From DATBAK01 sp038240075 (GTDB lineage Bacteria; Actinomycetota; Acidimicrobiia; IMCC26256; PALSA-610), in assembly GCA_038240075.1 (NCBI GenBank), contig JBBSEC010000001.1, forward strand, positions 62,001-126,000: a stretch of 64,000 bases of DNA, written 5' to 3'. Shown in pieces: positions 8,277 to 16,086 of the stretch (position 1 is its first letter; each line of letters begins with the position of its first letter). A program made the position numbers and the translations under genes. Under the pieces are notes generated by a model. The model ran no database searches and was not told where the DNA came from. It was given only the letters and a program-made list of their open reading frames with translations.

Positions 8277-9610
8277 GGCGCCGCGATCGTCGTTGCTCGG
8301 GAGCTCGCGGCGCGCGCGTCGTGGCGACGACGCGCGTGGGCCTCGAGCTCGAGGTAATAGTGCTCCTGCGTGCCTTCGGCGGTCTTGCGCCACGTGAAGC
8401 GGTCGAGCACCCGACGGCGGCCGGCCTCGCCCAGGCGGGCCCGCAGCTCCGGGTTCCCGAGCACTTCGACGATCTGTGCCGCGAGCGCGGAGGGATCGGC
8501 GACCGGCACGAGCATGCCGCTCTCGCCGTGGCGACCGACGACCTCGGGCAGCGCGCCACCGGTCGTCGCGACCACCGGTGTCCCCGACGCCATGGCTTCG
8601 ATGGCCGGGAGCGAGAAACCCTCGTAGAGCGAAGGGATCACGGCGATCTCGGCTTCGGCGTAGAGCTCGACGATGCGCTCGTCGGTCACACCGCTCACGA
8701 ACTGGACCGCGTCGCCGAGACCGAGCTGCTCGATCTGCGCGGGGATGCGGCTCTTGTGACGCGGCTGGCCGATGACGACGAGGTGAGCGTCGGGCCGTTC
8801 GACGCGCACCTTGGCGAGCGCGTCGATCAGGTAGGTGAGGCCCTTGAGCGGAACGTCGGCGCTCGCGGTCGTCATCAACCGACCGGGGATGCGCGCGACG
8901 TGCGGGAGCGGCCGGAACCGCGCCTGGTCGACACCGACCGGAACGATGTGCAGCCGCTCGGCGTCGACACCCATCTGGGCGACGATGTCGATCTTCGAGT
9001 TCTCCGACACGGTGAGGTGGCGGGGGAGGCAGCGCGCGACGCGCATCTGCATGTTGAGGAAGCCGTACCAGCGCCGCAGCGGGAGCTTGCGCGTGAAGCT
9101 GGTCGTCGCCGCGAGCTCGAGGTCGCGGTCGACCGTGATCGGGTGGTGGAGCGTGTGCACGAGCGGCCAGCCGTCGTCGAGCATCCCGAGGAGGCCGCTG
9201 CCGAGGCACTGGTTGTCGTGGACGAGGTCGAAGTCGTTGCGGCGGCGGGCGAGGAGCTGCCGGGCCCGCACGCTGAACGTGTACGGCTCCGGGAACCCGG
9301 CGCTGCACATGAGCAGGTACTCCTGCAGGTCGACCTTGGTCCGGATCTCGTGCGGCCACGGGGTCCGGAACGGGTTCTCGCGGCGGTAGAGGTCGAGGCT
9401 CGCGACCTCGGTGAGCGTCACCGGGTCTTCGAGGACCGGCCAGGGCTGGCCCGCGAACACCTCCACGGTGTGGCCGAGGTTGGCCAGCTCGAGGGTCAGA
9501 TGCCGGCTGTAGACCCCCTGACCACCGCAGTGCGGGTTGCCCCGGTAGACCAGATAGGCGATCCGCAAGGGGTCACCGGGGCGCGGGAGGGGAAGCGGGG
9601 AAGTCGCCAT
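8270..9610 (-). CDS. Glycosyltransferase family 4 (GT-B fold)
   Basis: 446 residues. Acceptor-side glycine loop in RGNPHCGGQGVYSRHLTLELANLGH, then HLTVSENSKIDI, PVGVD, and in the C-terminal half the GT4 EX7E pair in SLYEGFSLPAIEAMASGTPVVATTGGALPEV. A retaining transferase of the PimA/MshA type; donor and acceptor cannot be read from sequence. The ATG at 9610 is preferred over a TTG 39 nt upstream because it gives a normal N-terminus. First gene of the minus-strand four-gene operon, divergent from the S9 peptidase gene. Confidence 0.88.
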   Translation of the reverse strand: MATSPLPLPRPGDPLRIAYLVYRGNPHCGGQGVYSRHLTLELANLGHTVEVFAGQPWPVLEDPVTLTEVASLDLYRRENPFRTPWPHEIRTKVDLQEYLLMCSAGFPEPYTFSVRARQLLARRRNDFDLVHDNQCLGSGLLGMLDDGWPLVHTLHHPITVDRDLELAATTSFTRKLPLRRWYGFLNMQMRVARCLPRHLTVSENSKIDIVAQMGVDAERLHIVPVGVDQARFRPLPHVARIPGRLMTTASADVPLKGLTYLIDALAKVRVERPDAHLVVIGQPRHKSRIPAQIEQLGLGDAVQFVSGVTDERIVELYAEAEIAVIPSLYEGFSLPAIEAMASGTPVVATTGGALPEVVGRHGESGMLVPVADPSALAAQIVEVLGNPELRARLGEAGRRRVLDRFTWRKTAEGTQEHYYLELEAHARRRHDARAASSRATTIAAPC

Positions 9611-9713
9611 GGTGACGCAAGCCTGCCGGTCTTTGGGGTTCCCGGGCAAGTAGAGCGACGAAACCGGTCGATTCGGGATGAAATGCCCGTCGGGGTTCCG
9701 CGGGAACGCGATC

Positions 9714-9719
9714 TAGGGT
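9714..9719 (+). promoter_or_regulatory. -10 hexamer TAGGGT, leaderless start of S9 peptidase
   Basis: TAGGGT ends 8 nt before the ATG at 9728 and no Shine-Dalgarno is present. This fits an actinobacterial TANNNT -10 driving a leaderless mRNA. The rest of the 117-bp gap (9611-9727) shows no gene. Confidence 0.6.
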
Positions 9720-9727
9720 CGCTGGTC

Positions 9728-11557
9728 ATGGCAGGTGAGCACCCGATCAGCGCACAGATGATCGCCCGGTCGCACGGGGTGGGTGAGCCGCGGTGGTCGC
9801 CGAGCGGGCGCGCGCTTGCGTGGCTCGACTCGTGGAACGGGCGCACCGACGTCGTGATCGCCCCGACGGCCGGGGATCGGCCGCCGCGGGTGGTGACCGC
9901 CGACTTCGCGGTGACGCCGGCGGGTGCGTACGGCGGCGGCGGGTTCTGCTGGATCTCCGACGACGAGCTCGCCGTGGCCGGCGCCGACGGCCGGCTCGCT
10001 GTCGTTCCGGTCGCGGGCGGGCCGCCGAGAATCGTCAGCCGCGATGGCGTCGCGCTCGCTCCCGCCGCGAGCCCGGACGGCAAGATGATCGCGTTCACCC
10101 TCGACCGGCCCGACGCGTGCGCGATCGCGGTCGTGCCCGTCGACGGATCGGAGTGGCCCCGCCGGATCTCGGGCGCGGCCGACTACGCGTGGGACGCCGC
10201 GTGGAGCCCCGACAGCCGGACGCTCGTGTGGCACGAATGGGATCTCGACGAGATGTCGTGGGACGCGTCGCGCGTCGCGATCCGCGCGCTCGACGATGCG
10301 CAACCGAAGATCGTCGCGGGTGGCGCGACCGAAGCCGTCGGCCAACCCCGCTTCTCGCCCGACGGCGCGCACCTCGCGTGGACGAGCGACCGCAGCGGCG
10401 TGACCAACCTCTGGGTCGCGCACGCCGACGGTACCGACGCCCACCGGCTCGTCGACGAGGCGCAGGAGCACGCGTCTCCCGCGTGGGGGCCGGGCCAGCG
10501 CACCTACGCGTGGTCGCCCGACGGCCGCGCGCTCGCGTACTGCCGCAACGAGGACGGTTTCGGTCGCCTCGCGACGCGCGCACTCGACGCGCAAGGCGAC
10601 TCGGTCGAGATCGCCAAGGCGTGGCATTCGGGCCTCGCATGGTCCGACGCCGGAATCGTCGCCGTGCGCGCCGGCGCGCGGACGCCGTCGACGGTGGTCG
10701 TCACCGACGCGACGACGGGAGCGCGCCGAGAGATCGCGCGCGGCCCAGTCGCCGGCTTCGAAGCGGCCGGGCTGGTCGAGCCCGAGCCGGTCACGTGGGA
10801 GTCCGACGGGGCGACCGTTCACGGTTTGCTCTACCGCCCGGCGACGAGCGCGCTCGGTGTGGGCACGAGGCCGCCGCTCTACGTCTACATCCACGGTGGT
10901 CCGACGAGTCAGGTGATGGCGGAATGGAACTCGCGCATCGCCTACTGGGTGTCGCGCGGGTGGGCCGTGCTCGCGCCGAACTACCGGGGCTCGTCGGGTT
11001 ACGGCCGCGAGTACGCGCAGGGTCTGCGTGAGCAGTGGGGTGTGGTCGACGTGGCCGACACCGCCGCGGGCATCCGCAACGCGATCCGGCTCGAGTGGTG
11101 CGACCCGACACGCGTCGTCGTCGCCGGCGGCAGCGCGGGTGGTATGACCGTCTTCCTGCTCTGCGCGCTCCATGGCGACGTCGTGCGCGCGGGTGTGAGC
11201 CTGTTCGGCGTCACCGACCTGTTCGAGCTGGCCCGCACGACGCACCGCTTCGAATCGAAGTACCTCGACGCGCTGATCGGGCGGCTCCCGGCCGACGCCG
11301 ACCGCTACCGCGAGCGCTCGCCGATCACGCATGCGCACGCCATCAAGGTGCCCGTCCTCGTGCTCCAGGGCGATGAAGACCCCGCCGTTCCGAAGCCGCA
11401 GGCCGATGCCATGGTCGACGCGATGCGTACGGCCGGTGCGCCCGTGGAGTACCACGTGTACGCGGGGGAGGGGCACGGCTTCCGCAAGCTCGAGAACGTG
11501 AGCGACGAGTTCGAGCGCACCGAGGCGTTCCTCACGAAGTGGGTCCTGCGGCGGTGA
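9728..11557 (+). CDS. S9 family serine peptidase (prolyl oligopeptidase/acylaminoacyl-peptidase type)
   Basis: 609 residues. The N-terminal ~370 residues form a WD/TolB-like propeller with repeated W/FSPDG(A/R)xLAW units; the C-terminal alpha/beta hydrolase domain starts near YVYIHGGPTSQ. The catalytic triad is readable: Ser469 in AGGSAGG, Asp551 in GDEDPAVP and His583 in GEGHGF. There is no signal peptide, so cytoplasmic processing of short peptides is likely. Open frame upstream of the ATG is antisense shadow of the glycosyltransferase gene. The next gene overlaps by 4 bp (GTGA). Confidence 0.9.
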   Translation: MAGEHPISAQMIARSHGVGEPRWSPSGRALAWLDSWNGRTDVVIAPTAGDRPPRVVTADFAVTPAGAYGGGGFCWISDDELAVAGADGRLAVVPVAGGPPRIVSRDGVALAPAASPDGKMIAFTLDRPDACAIAVVPVDGSEWPRRISGAADYAWDAAWSPDSRTLVWHEWDLDEMSWDASRVAIRALDDAQPKIVAGGATEAVGQPRFSPDGAHLAWTSDRSGVTNLWVAHADGTDAHRLVDEAQEHASPAWGPGQRTYAWSPDGRALAYCRNEDGFGRLATRALDAQGDSVEIAKAWHSGLAWSDAGIVAVRAGARTPSTVVVTDATTGARREIARGPVAGFEAAGLVEPEPVTWESDGATVHGLLYRPATSALGVGTRPPLYVYIHGGPTSQVMAEWNSRIAYWVSRGWAVLAPNYRGSSGYGREYAQGLREQWGVVDVADTAAGIRNAIRLEWCDPTRVVVAGGSAGGMTVFLLCALHGDVVRAGVSLFGVTDLFELARTTHRFESKYLDALIGRLPADADRYRERSPITHAHAIKVPVLVLQGDEDPAVPKPQADAMVDAMRTAGAPVEYHVYAGEGHGFRKLENVSDEFERTEAFLTKWVLRR

Positions 11558-12210
11558 GCGAGAAGCTCCTCAGCGAGATCGAGATGGAGGGACCGTCGAG
11601 TGGCGCGGATCGCGCGGTGCTTCTGGCGCACGGTGCCGGGGCCGACATGCATGCGGCCACGCTCACGACGTTCGCCGACGCGCTCGCGGAGGCGGGTGTG
11701 CCGGTGATGCGCTTCAACTTCCCGTACCGCACGGCCGGCAAGCGCGCTCCTGACCGTCCCGTGGTGCTCTCGGCCGCGACGCGCGAAGCCGCGGCGGAGC
11801 TCGCGTCGCGCACGCAGCTCCCGCCGGAACGGCTCGTGATCGGTGGTCGCTCGATGGGCGGCCGGTACACGTCGCTCGCGGTCGGCGACGCGGAAGATCC
11901 GCTCCCCGCGCTGGGTCTCTTGCTCCTCGGCTATCCGCTGCACCCAGCCGGAAAGCCCGAGAAGCTGCGCGTCGAGCACTTCTCGCGCATCAACGTTCCC
12001 GTGCTGTTCGTCAGCGGCACGCGCGACTCGCTCGCGGGCGCCGACGCGCTGCGCGCCCATGCAACCGAGATCGCAGGACCGGTCGCGTTCCACTGGATCG
12101 AGAGCGCCGACCATGGCTTCAAGCCCCTGAAGTCGAGCGGCCTCACGGTCCCCGCCGCGCTCGCGGCGGCCGCGAGTGCCGCGACCACCTGGGTGACCGG
12201 GCTCCGGTAA
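11554..12210 (+). CDS. Alpha/beta hydrolase (KANL3/Tex30-like dienelactone hydrolase fold)
   Basis: 218 residues. Hydrolase features: AVLLAHGAGADMHA oxyanion region, nucleophile elbow IGGRSMGGRYTS (Ser in GRSMGG), VLFVSGTRDSLA carrying the Asp, and ESADHGFKPL with the His. The sequence resembles bacterial KANL3/Tex30-type hydrolases of unknown substrate. The GTG at 11554 overlaps the TGA of the peptidase (GTGA), so the two are translationally coupled; a GTG 15 nt earlier is less likely. Confidence 0.8.
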   Translation: MSEKLLSEIEMEGPSSGADRAVLLAHGAGADMHAATLTTFADALAEAGVPVMRFNFPYRTAGKRAPDRPVVLSAATREAAAELASRTQLPPERLVIGGRSMGGRYTSLAVGDAEDPLPALGLLLLGYPLHPAGKPEKLRVEHFSRINVPVLFVSGTRDSLAGADALRAHATEIAGPVAFHWIESADHGFKPLKSSGLTVPAALAAAASAATTWVTGLR

Positions 12211-12217
12211 TGGCGGA

Positions 12218-12235
12218 CCGCCGCTCATAAGGCGG
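12218..12235 (+). terminator. Possible hairpin after the hydrolase gene
   Basis: CCGCC (12218-12222) pairs with GGCGG (12231-12235) around an 8-nt loop, 8 nt after the stop. There is no T-run, so this is a weak call. Confidence 0.25.
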
Positions 12236-12288
12236 CCGTTTCAGCCGATTGCGTAGTCGAGTCGTACGCGTACGAAGGGACCTCGATC

Positions 12289-14361
12289 GTGGTCGGTACA
12301 CAAAGGTCGCGCCTGGGCGCGGCGGTTCTGGCCATCGTCGCGTGCGTCGGATTGGTCGCGGTGGCGCCGGCGGGCGCCGTGGACACCACGGTCAACGCGG
12401 TGACGCTTCCGAGTGGCATCTATACCCTCTTTGGTGCTTCGTGTCCGACGACGAGCGCGTGCGTTGCCGTCGGGATCAACATGGACGCGAGTGGCGCGAT
12501 CATCACGAGCGCGAACGGCGGCCTCAACTGGACCGCCGCCGCGAGCACCGGCGCCACGATGGCTCAGCAGTACGGCGTGTCGTGCCCGTCGGCTTCGCAC
12601 TGCGTCTCCGTCGGCCAGGACAGCTCGCACGAGCCGGCCGCGTACGTCACCAACGACGGCGGCATCAACTGGACCGCGACCATCGCGCCGGGCGGCGCAA
12701 GCAGCGGCGACGCGCTCCGTGGGGTCTCGTGTGCATCCGTGACCAAGTGCGTTGCCGTCGGCCTTCTCGGCTTCGGTTCCATCGTCTGGACGAGCGCCGA
12801 CGGTGGCGCGACCTGGAACGACCACTCGTCGGCGACCACCTCGCATGACCTCGAGTCGGTGTCGTGTGGTTCGATCACGCACTGCGTCGCGGTCGGCAAC
12901 GGCAACTCTTCGTTCACGAACGACGGCGGTGCGACCTGGACGACGCAGGGGTCCGACAACCTCTACGGCGCCTCGTGTGCATCCGCGCAGGGCTGCCTGG
13001 TCGGCGGTTACCAGTTGTCCAACGGTTTCGCCTCGGTCATGGACACGAGCAACGGGGGATCGACGTTCACGAACCACACGATCTCGCCCGGTGCCGGCGG
13101 CAGCTTCCGTGGCGTGTCGTGCCCGACGACGTCGGTGTGTGTCGCGTCCGGCTTCTTCTCCGGCGGGTACCTCGCCACGACCGTCGACGGCGGAGCGACG
13201 TGGTCGACTCCCGCGGTCCCGTCCCACATCAGCGTGCTGTGGGGCGTCTCGTGCGCCGCGCCCTCGGTGTGCGTGGCGGTCGGGGAAAGCGATACGAGCA
13301 GCGCGGCCGCGGTCGAGTTCGGCATCGCCAACACGGTCAGCGTGACCAACCCCGGTGACCAGGCGGGGTCGACAGGAAGCGCGATCTCGCCGCTCGCGAT
13401 CAGCGCCGGCGACTCCGACGGGACGGCGACGCTCTCGTACGCGGCAACGGGTCTGCCCGCGGGCGTGTCGATCGATGCGACAACGGGTGTGATCGCCGGG
13501 ACCCCGACGACCGCGTGCGCCTGCACGGTGACGGTGACCGTGAGCGACGGCGCCGGCGGAACCGGATCGACCGCGTTCGCGTGGACGACGACGACCGAGG
13601 CCGCCACGACACCGAGCAGCTATCGGTTGGTGGCGCGCGACGGCGGTGTGTTCTCCTTCGGCAGCGACGGGTTCCACGGCTCCACGGCGGCGTTGAACCT
13701 CGGTGATGGGATCGCAGGCATCGCGACGACCGCGAGCCACGACGGCTACTGGCTGGCGGAAGCCGACGGCCATGTCTTCGCGTTCGGCGACGCCGAGTAC
13801 CACGGCTACGCGCCCGGCAACAACCCTTCCGATCTGGTCGTCGGCATTGCGCCGACCGCCGACGACGGCGGCTACTGGATGGCGACGTCGCAGGGTGGCG
13901 TTCTCAACTTCGGTGACGCGACGTTCCGCGGCTCGGCGAGCTCGATACCGCTCAACCGGTCGATCGTCGGCATCGCGGCGACACCCGGCGGTAAGGGCTA
14001 CTGGCTCGTCGCTTCCGATGGGGGCGTGTTCTCCTACGGCGATGCCGCGTTCTACGGCTCGACCAGCGCGATCAACCTCCGCGCACCGATCGTGGCGATG
14101 GCGGCGACTCCCGACGGCAAGGGCTACTCGTTGGTCGGTGCCGACGGTGGCGTCTTCTCGTTCGGCGACGCCGCGTTCTCCGGCTCGACCGGCGCCATGC
14201 CCCTGCGGGCCTCGATCGTCGGCATTGCGGCAACGGCCAACGGGAAGGGCTACTGGCTGGTCGGTGCCGACGGTGGCGTGTTCGCGTTCGGTGACGCGCC
14301 GTTCGACGGCTCCGTGGCGGGAATGACGCTCGCCCGGCCCATGGTCGGGATGGGCGCCTGA
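12289..14361 (+). CDS. Large secreted beta-propeller/repeat protein
   Basis: 690 residues. Sec signal peptide at 1-30 ending AGA/VDT. Residues ~35-340 contain seven copies of a motif like GVSCPSxxxCVAVG, each with two cysteines, alternating with TSxDGGxxWT; this predicts a seven-bladed BNR/YCF48-like propeller with one disulfide per blade. A putative Ig-type domain follows (LPAGVSIDATTGVIAGTP). Residues 444-690 hold five to six ~43-residue repeats of DGGVFSFGDAxFxGS...GIAATPxGKGYWLV. GTG start, 8 nt after GAAGGGA. An extracellular binding or adhesive role is inferred; such repeat proteins are common in Acidimicrobiia-like genomes. Confidence 0.85.
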   Translation: MVGTQRSRLGAAVLAIVACVGLVAVAPAGAVDTTVNAVTLPSGIYTLFGASCPTTSACVAVGINMDASGAIITSANGGLNWTAAASTGATMAQQYGVSCPSASHCVSVGQDSSHEPAAYVTNDGGINWTATIAPGGASSGDALRGVSCASVTKCVAVGLLGFGSIVWTSADGGATWNDHSSATTSHDLESVSCGSITHCVAVGNGNSSFTNDGGATWTTQGSDNLYGASCASAQGCLVGGYQLSNGFASVMDTSNGGSTFTNHTISPGAGGSFRGVSCPTTSVCVASGFFSGGYLATTVDGGATWSTPAVPSHISVLWGVSCAAPSVCVAVGESDTSSAAAVEFGIANTVSVTNPGDQAGSTGSAISPLAISAGDSDGTATLSYAATGLPAGVSIDATTGVIAGTPTTACACTVTVTVSDGAGGTGSTAFAWTTTTEAATTPSSYRLVARDGGVFSFGSDGFHGSTAALNLGDGIAGIATTASHDGYWLAEADGHVFAFGDAEYHGYAPGNNPSDLVVGIAPTADDGGYWMATSQGGVLNFGDATFRGSASSIPLNRSIVGIAATPGGKGYWLVASDGGVFSYGDAAFYGSTSAINLRAPIVAMAATPDGKGYSLVGADGGVFSFGDAAFSGSTGAMPLRASIVGIAATANGKGYWLVGADGGVFAFGDAPFDGSVAGMTLARPMVGMGA

Positions 14362-14369
14362 ACGCCTGA

Positions 14370-14395
14370 GCCGCGGCGGGCGAACCCGGCGCGGC
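14370..14395 (+). terminator. GC-rich hairpin terminator candidate
   Basis: Starting 9 nt after the stop, GCCGCG-G-CGGG pairs with CCCG-G-CGCGGC around a CGAA loop: ten paired bases with one G/G mismatch. It has no T-tract, as in many actinobacterial terminators. Confidence 0.5.
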
Positions 14396-14408
14396 GGATC
14401 GGCGCCGA

Positions 14409-14414
14409 TACGCT
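14409..14414 (+). promoter_or_regulatory. -10 hexamer TACGCT, leaderless murA start
   Basis: TACGCT ends 8 nt before the murA ATG at 14423, with no ribosome-binding site between them. Confidence 0.55.
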
Positions 14415-14422
14415 CGTTCCCC

Positions 14423-15682
14423 ATGACGCGCTTCCTCGTGCGCCCCGGTCACCGGATCGAGGGCGCAGTTCGCATCCCGGGCGCGACCAAGAACTCGGGT
14501 ACCAAGCAGATGGCGGCCGCGCTGCTCGCGCCGGGCGTCACCACGATCGCCAACATCCCCCCGGTCGCCGATCTCGACGTGATGATCGAGCTGCTCGGAG
14601 TCCTCGGCGCGAGCGTCAGGTGGACGGGCGCGGATTCGCTCTCGATCGACGCGAGCGGTGACCTCGAACCGGAGGCGCCGTACGAGATCGTCTCCCGTAT
14701 GCGCGCGTCGATCAACGTGCTCGGTCCCTTGCTCGCGCGTTGTGGCGAGGCGCGCGTCGCGATGCCCGGTGGCGACAACATCGGGAGCCGCAAGATCAAC
14801 ATGCACCTCGGCGGCTTCGAGGCGATGGGCGCCGAGATCGACGTCGTCCACGGCTACATCGAGGCGCGCGCGCCCGCGGGGCTCTCGGGCAACCGCATGG
14901 TGCTCGAGTTCCCGAGCGTCGGCGCGACCGAGAACCTCATCACCGCGGCGGTGCGCGCGAAGGGCACGAGCGTCATCGAGAACGCGGCGCGCGAACCCGA
15001 GATCACCGACCTCTGCGCGTTCCTCAACCGCATGGGCGCGCACATTGTGGGCGCGGGCTCGTCGACGCTCGAGATCGAGGGCGTCGAGGACCTGATCGCG
15101 GTCGACAGCGAGCTCATGGGCGACCGCATCGAGGCGGGCACGCTGATCATGGCGTGCGGTGTCGCGGGCGGCGAGATCGAGCTCACCGGCGTGCGCCCGG
15201 AGCACCTCGAGCTCGTCACGATGAAGCTCGGAGAGATGGGCATGCGCGTGTCGCCGACGCCCGACGGCCTCTGGGCCCAGTCGAGCTCGCGGCTGCGCGC
15301 GGTCGACGTCGCGACCCTGCCCTTCCCCGGTTTCGCCACCGACTTCATGCCGATGGTGGTCGCGCTCCTCGCGGTGGGAGACGGCACGGCGATCGTCACC
15401 GAGAACGTCTACGACGGCCGCTTCCAGTTCATCGACGAGCTCGCGCGCATGGGCGCCGACGTGAGGAACGAGGGCCGGCACGCGGTCGTCCGCGGCGTCG
15501 ACCGGCTCTCGGGTGCACCGGTGAAGGCCTCCGACGTCCGCGCCGGCGCCGCGCTCACGATCGCCGGGCTGGCCGCCGACGGCGAGACGACCGTCCACGA
15601 CTGCGAGCATGTCGACCGGGGCTATCCCGACCTCCCCGGCCAGCTCCGGGCGCTCGGTGCCGACGTCACGCGACTCCCATGA
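14423..15682 (+). CDS. murA: UDP-N-acetylglucosamine 1-carboxyvinyltransferase
   Basis: First committed step of peptidoglycan synthesis: transfers enolpyruvate from PEP to UDP-GlcNAc. 419 residues, normal length. Seen: Lys23-Asn24 in GATKNSG, the active-site loop PGGDNIGSRKINMH, GATENL, and FPGFATDFMP. The loop residue that is the catalytic Cys115 in E. coli is Asp118 here (codon GAC 14774-14776). The same Cys-to-Asp change occurs naturally in mycobacteria and chlamydiae and gives fosfomycin insensitivity, so this enzyme should be active but not inhibited by that drug. Leaderless ATG start. Confidence 0.95.
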   Translation: MTRFLVRPGHRIEGAVRIPGATKNSGTKQMAAALLAPGVTTIANIPPVADLDVMIELLGVLGASVRWTGADSLSIDASGDLEPEAPYEIVSRMRASINVLGPLLARCGEARVAMPGGDNIGSRKINMHLGGFEAMGAEIDVVHGYIEARAPAGLSGNRMVLEFPSVGATENLITAAVRAKGTSVIENAAREPEITDLCAFLNRMGAHIVGAGSSTLEIEGVEDLIAVDSELMGDRIEAGTLIMACGVAGGEIELTGVRPEHLELVTMKLGEMGMRVSPTPDGLWAQSSSRLRAVDVATLPFPGFATDFMPMVVALLAVGDGTAIVTENVYDGRFQFIDELARMGADVRNEGRHAVVRGVDRLSGAPVKASDVRAGAALTIAGLAADGETTVHDCEHVDRGYPDLPGQLRALGADVTRLP

Positions 15683-15756
15683 GCTCACTCCTGCGCCGCA
15701 CGGCTTCACCTCGCCTACTGAGGCTTCACGGTGGGCGGCTTGTTCGTTCGCTGGAA

Positions 15757-15783
15757 TTGGTGAGACGGTCGAACCGTTACACT
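15757..15783 (+). promoter_or_regulatory. Promoter with internal inverted repeat upstream of nifU-like gene
   Basis: A -10-like TACACT (15778-15783) would give a leader of about 20 nt ending in AGGA. Just upstream, ACGGT-CGA-ACCGT (15764-15776) is a perfect 5-3-5 inverted repeat lying in the -10/-35 spacer, so it could be an operator. No gene is seen in 15683-15810. Confidence 0.4.
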
Positions 15784-15810
15784 GACGAATAGCCCGCCAC
15801 CAGGACGAAT

Positions 15811-16065
15811 GTGAGCACCATGGCCCTCGATCTCGCCAGCATGGAACCCGCGGTGCTCGAGGCGATCGACGCCATCCGGCCCGCCCTCCAGTCCGACGGG
15901 GGCGACATCGTCTTCCGTCAGATCGACGCCGACGGCGTCGTGCACGTCCAGCTGGTCGGCGCGTGCGGGACCTGCCCGGTCTCGACCATGACCCTCAAGG
16001 CCGGTGTCGAGCGGATCATCATGGACCGCGTTCCCGGCATCACCGAGGTCGTCGCGGACGAGTAA
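15811..16065 (+). CDS. NifU-type iron-sulfur cluster scaffold domain protein
   Basis: 84 residues; a stand-alone NifU C-terminal (NfuA-like) domain. The Cys52-Gly-Thr-Cys55 pair in VGACGTCPVSTMTLKAGVERII is the cluster ligand motif, and LQSDGGDIVF is the conserved N-terminal signature. It likely assembles or carries Fe-S clusters in the cytoplasm. The GTG at 15811 follows AGGA by 5 nt; an ATG three codons later is the alternative. Confidence 0.92.
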   Translation: MSTMALDLASMEPAVLEAIDAIRPALQSDGGDIVFRQIDADGVVHVQLVGACGTCPVSTMTLKAGVERIIMDRVPGITEVVADE

Positions 16066-16074
16066 CCGCTCGCG

Positions 16075-16080
16075 TAGGTT
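16075..16080 (+). promoter_or_regulatory. -10 hexamer TAGGTT, leaderless meaB start
   Basis: TAGGTT ends 6 nt before the GTG at 16087; no Shine-Dalgarno. Confidence 0.5.
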
Positions 16081-16086
16081 GCGGGC

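Noticed and set aside
8321..9727. N-terminal extension of the S9 peptidase frame by about 470 codons
   Set aside because: The extension is antisense to the glycosyltransferase and has no domain; the ATG at 9728 has a -10 at leaderless spacing and a normal N-terminus.
12241..14424. 727-codon minus-strand frame opposite the secreted repeat protein
   Set aside because: Low-complexity Arg/Ala/Gly sequence created by GC bias; the plus-strand frame has a signal peptide and repeats.
14072..15709. 545-codon minus-strand frame opposite murA
   Set aside because: No motif, and murA is certain on the other strand.
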